Part shown: positions 62,916 to 64,000 of the stretch, one piece after another | Layout: the number at the start of each line of letters is the position of its first letter | Position numbering within the stretch: position 1 is the stretch's first letter | From: Prevotellaceae bacterium UBA6417 | GTDB taxonomy: Bacteria; Bacteroidota; Bacteroidia; Bacteroidales; Bacteroidaceae | Direction: 5' to 3' | Assembly: GCA_002439755.1 (NCBI GenBank) | Contig: DJPH01000052.1 | Span: 1 to 64,000, forward strand | Length of the DNA: 64,000 bases | Made by a program: the position numbers and the translations under genes | The notes under the pieces: model-generated | Told to the model about the DNA's origin: nothing | The model's database searches: none | What the model saw: the letters and a program-made list of their open reading frames with translations, nothing else

Positions 62916-63170
62916 ATGAAGAAAGACATTCATCCAAAAGAATACCGCCCGGTAGTATTCAAGGACATGAGCAATGGTGATATGTTCCTTACACGCTCAA
63001 CAGCCAAGTCGAACGAAACCATCGAATTCAACGGTGAGACCTATCCGGTAATCAAAGTGGAAATCTCCAATACGTCACACCCGTTCTACACAGGTAAGTC
63101 CAAGCTGGTAGACACGGCAGGTCGTGTAGACAAGTTCATGAGCCGCTACGCCAAGGCACAGAAGAAATAA
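62916..63170 (+). CDS. rpmE2: Ribosomal protein L31, type B (zinc-free)
   Basis: 84 residues. [30 protein letters not shown] and [19 protein letters not shown] identify L31 type B. It has no cysteine, so it lacks the zinc ribbon of the C+ form and does not depend on zinc. It joins the 50S subunit near the central protuberance. It is a single gene with its own promoter and strong terminator. In many bacteria a zinc-binding L31 is swapped for this form under zinc limitation; whether this genome has a second L31 cannot be told. Confidence 0.96.
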   Translation: MKKDIHPKEYRPVVFKDMSNGDMFLTRSTAKSNETIEFNGETYPVIKVEISNTSHPFYTGKSKLVDTAGRVDKFMSRYAKAQKK

Positions 63171-63185
63171 CGGACGGACATCCCG

Positions 63186-63234
63186 TACCTACAAAAAAGG
63201 CATGCCAACAACAGGCATGCCCTTTTTGTAGGTA
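63186..63234 (+). terminator. Rho-independent terminator of rpmE2
   Basis: A long inverted repeat (63186-63206 with 63214-63234, one mismatch in the A/T run) with a short loop, CTTTTT within the 3' arm. It is nearly symmetrical and might act in both directions. Confidence 0.85.
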
Positions 63235-63308
63235 TAAACCCGCCAGGCCATAGCCACAAAAGCAAATGGCACAAAGCCGCAACCACACAGCCTTCGGGCA
63301 AAACGCAA

Positions 63309-63337
63309 GCATCCCCTGCCCGTCGGGCAGGGGATGC
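63309..63337 (-). terminator. GC-rich hairpin downstream of the DUF1080 gene
   Basis: Perfect 13-bp stem (63309-63321 with 63325-63337) with a three-base loop, 25 bases after the stop codon of the minus-strand gene. The minus-strand tail GCTTGCGTTTTG is only weakly T-rich. Confidence 0.65.
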
Positions 63338-63362
63338 TGTATCGATAAGCCTGAAGACGCAA

Positions 63363-64000
63363 TCAGTCGAGCACCTTCACCTTAATGTTGCGATACCATA
63401 CATTGTCGCCATGGTCCTGCAAACCGATGAAGCCTTCATGGTTGGGGCCACCGGCCTTGCTAAAGCCTTGGAAGGCAGCAGGCCAAGCCTTTTCGCTGAA
63501 CTTGCTGGTCTGCAGCAATGCAATCCACTCGGGAGTCCACAGCTCGTACTGCACAACCTGCTTTCCGTTCTGGAAATGAGTAACCTTTCCATTGTCCACA
63601 CGGATAACCGTATTGTTCCACTGCTCATAGGGCTTCTGGTTTTGTGGACGGGCCGGAATCAAGTCATACAAAGATGACGACTGGCGGTTTCCATCCTTAC
63701 CCAACTTGGCATCGGGGTGATTGGCATTGTCTAACACCTGGCTTTCCAAGCCGGATACGACAATCGACTCCAACTGACCGTCCTTGTTGGCCAGCTCCTG
63801 TGCGAGGTAGAATATACCGGAGTTGCCGGCCTTACATATCTTCCAGTCGATGGAAAGCTCAAAGTTCTTGAACTTGTGTGCAAAGATAATGTCACCGCCT
63901 TCCTTGCCCTTTGCCTTCTCGGGGTCCTGGTTTCCGATGAAGTGAATACAGCCGTCTTCAACCACCCAACGTGATGGTATATACGATTTTCCATAACCCC
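63363..64000 (-). CDS. DUF1080 (3-keto-disaccharide hydrolase-like) protein, 5' end cut off
   Basis: At least 212 codons; the frame is open to the right edge (GYGKSYIPSRW precedes VVEDGCIHF), so the N-terminus lies outside the window. The domain is a concanavalin-like beta sandwich of the DUF1080 family: GGDIIFAHKFKNFELSIDWKICKAGNSGIFYLAQE, ESQVLDNANHPDAKLGKDGNRQSSSLYDLIPAR, EQWNNTVIRVDNGKVTHFQNGKQVVQYEL, and the end GFIGLQDHGDNVWYRNIKVKVLD. Members cleave 3-keto-glycosides or bind glycans and are usually exported. GTG 63965 is only an internal codon, not a convincing start. Confidence 0.88.
   Translation of the reverse strand, partial: GYGKSYIPSRWVVEDGCIHFIGNQDPEKAKGKEGGDIIFAHKFKNFELSIDWKICKAGNSGIFYLAQELANKDGQLESIVVSGLESQVLDNANHPDAKLGKDGNRQSSSLYDLIPARPQNQKPYEQWNNTVIRVDNGKVTHFQNGKQVVQYELWTPEWIALLQTSKFSEKAWPAAFQGFSKAGGPNHEGFIGLQDHGDNVWYRNIKVKVLD

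Overview
The window looks like chromosome of a Prevotella-type member of the Bacteroidota. The evidence is a BspA-type leucine-rich-repeat surface protein, a TonB-dependent receptor with a carboxypeptidase-like N-terminal domain, a PorD-like (DUF4835) type IX secretion gene, zinc-free L31, an Ala/Glu-tailed S16, and many promoters with the Bacteroidota -7 box TAnnTTTG about 19-22 bp downstream of a TTTG-like -33 box. No rRNA or tRNA gene, CRISPR array or intact insertion sequence was seen.

Layout. 1-2600: an IS1595-like scrap, an orphan RfbH-type sugar dehydratase and a cupin gene. 2.7-11.2 kb: thioredoxin-like lipoprotein, S37 peptidase, PatB-like C-S lyase, NagA with a secreted partner, an esterase plus outer-membrane barrel pair, and a small secreted protein. 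11.3-17.1 kb: operon nadE, BatD-like, hotdog thioesterase, a 64-residue protein, large zinc metalloprotease. 17.5-29.2 kb: seven tightly packed genes, namely a TonB receptor, DUF4876 lipoprotein, DUF6850 barrel, two paralogous gingipain-fold (C25-like) proteases with HEAT-like tails, a papain-like protease and a short HmuY-like lipoprotein. This is the most interesting gene system here, a likely protease-assisted nutrient (possibly haem) uptake locus. 29.1-39.7 kb: housekeeping (nadD-gmk-yicC, tadA, yraN-birA-MATE, nucleoside hydrolase, rpsP, trpB, recQ).

39.7-44.1 kb is an accessory island: a 1086-residue BspA-like repeat protein between an IS982-like scrap and an IS4-like scrap. 44.1-54.8 kb: a phosphoethanolamine transferase, a NUDIX hydrolase and the operon dnaN-exonuclease-coaBC-porD-recN-degenerate trypsin/TPR protein-DUF4886. 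54.8-64 kb: tilS, an SSB-like DUF3127 protein, purA, an AlkD-like protein with DPP III, a BASS transporter, a nitroreductase, L31 type B and a DUF1080 gene that runs off the right edge.

Two families of non-coding phased arrays stand out. One has an exact 21-bp period (about 5.99-6.18 kb and 43.91-44.07 kb): four near-palindromic CAAG(A/T)CTTG cores flanked by TTGCAA-type units. The other has a 23-bp period (about 17.14-17.26 kb and 61.09-61.22 kb), built on the palindrome GTTTCATGTACATGAAAC. Each family has one copy in a divergent intergenic region and one beside the 3' end of a gene. They look like dispersed elements or operator arrays and are not explained by any gene.
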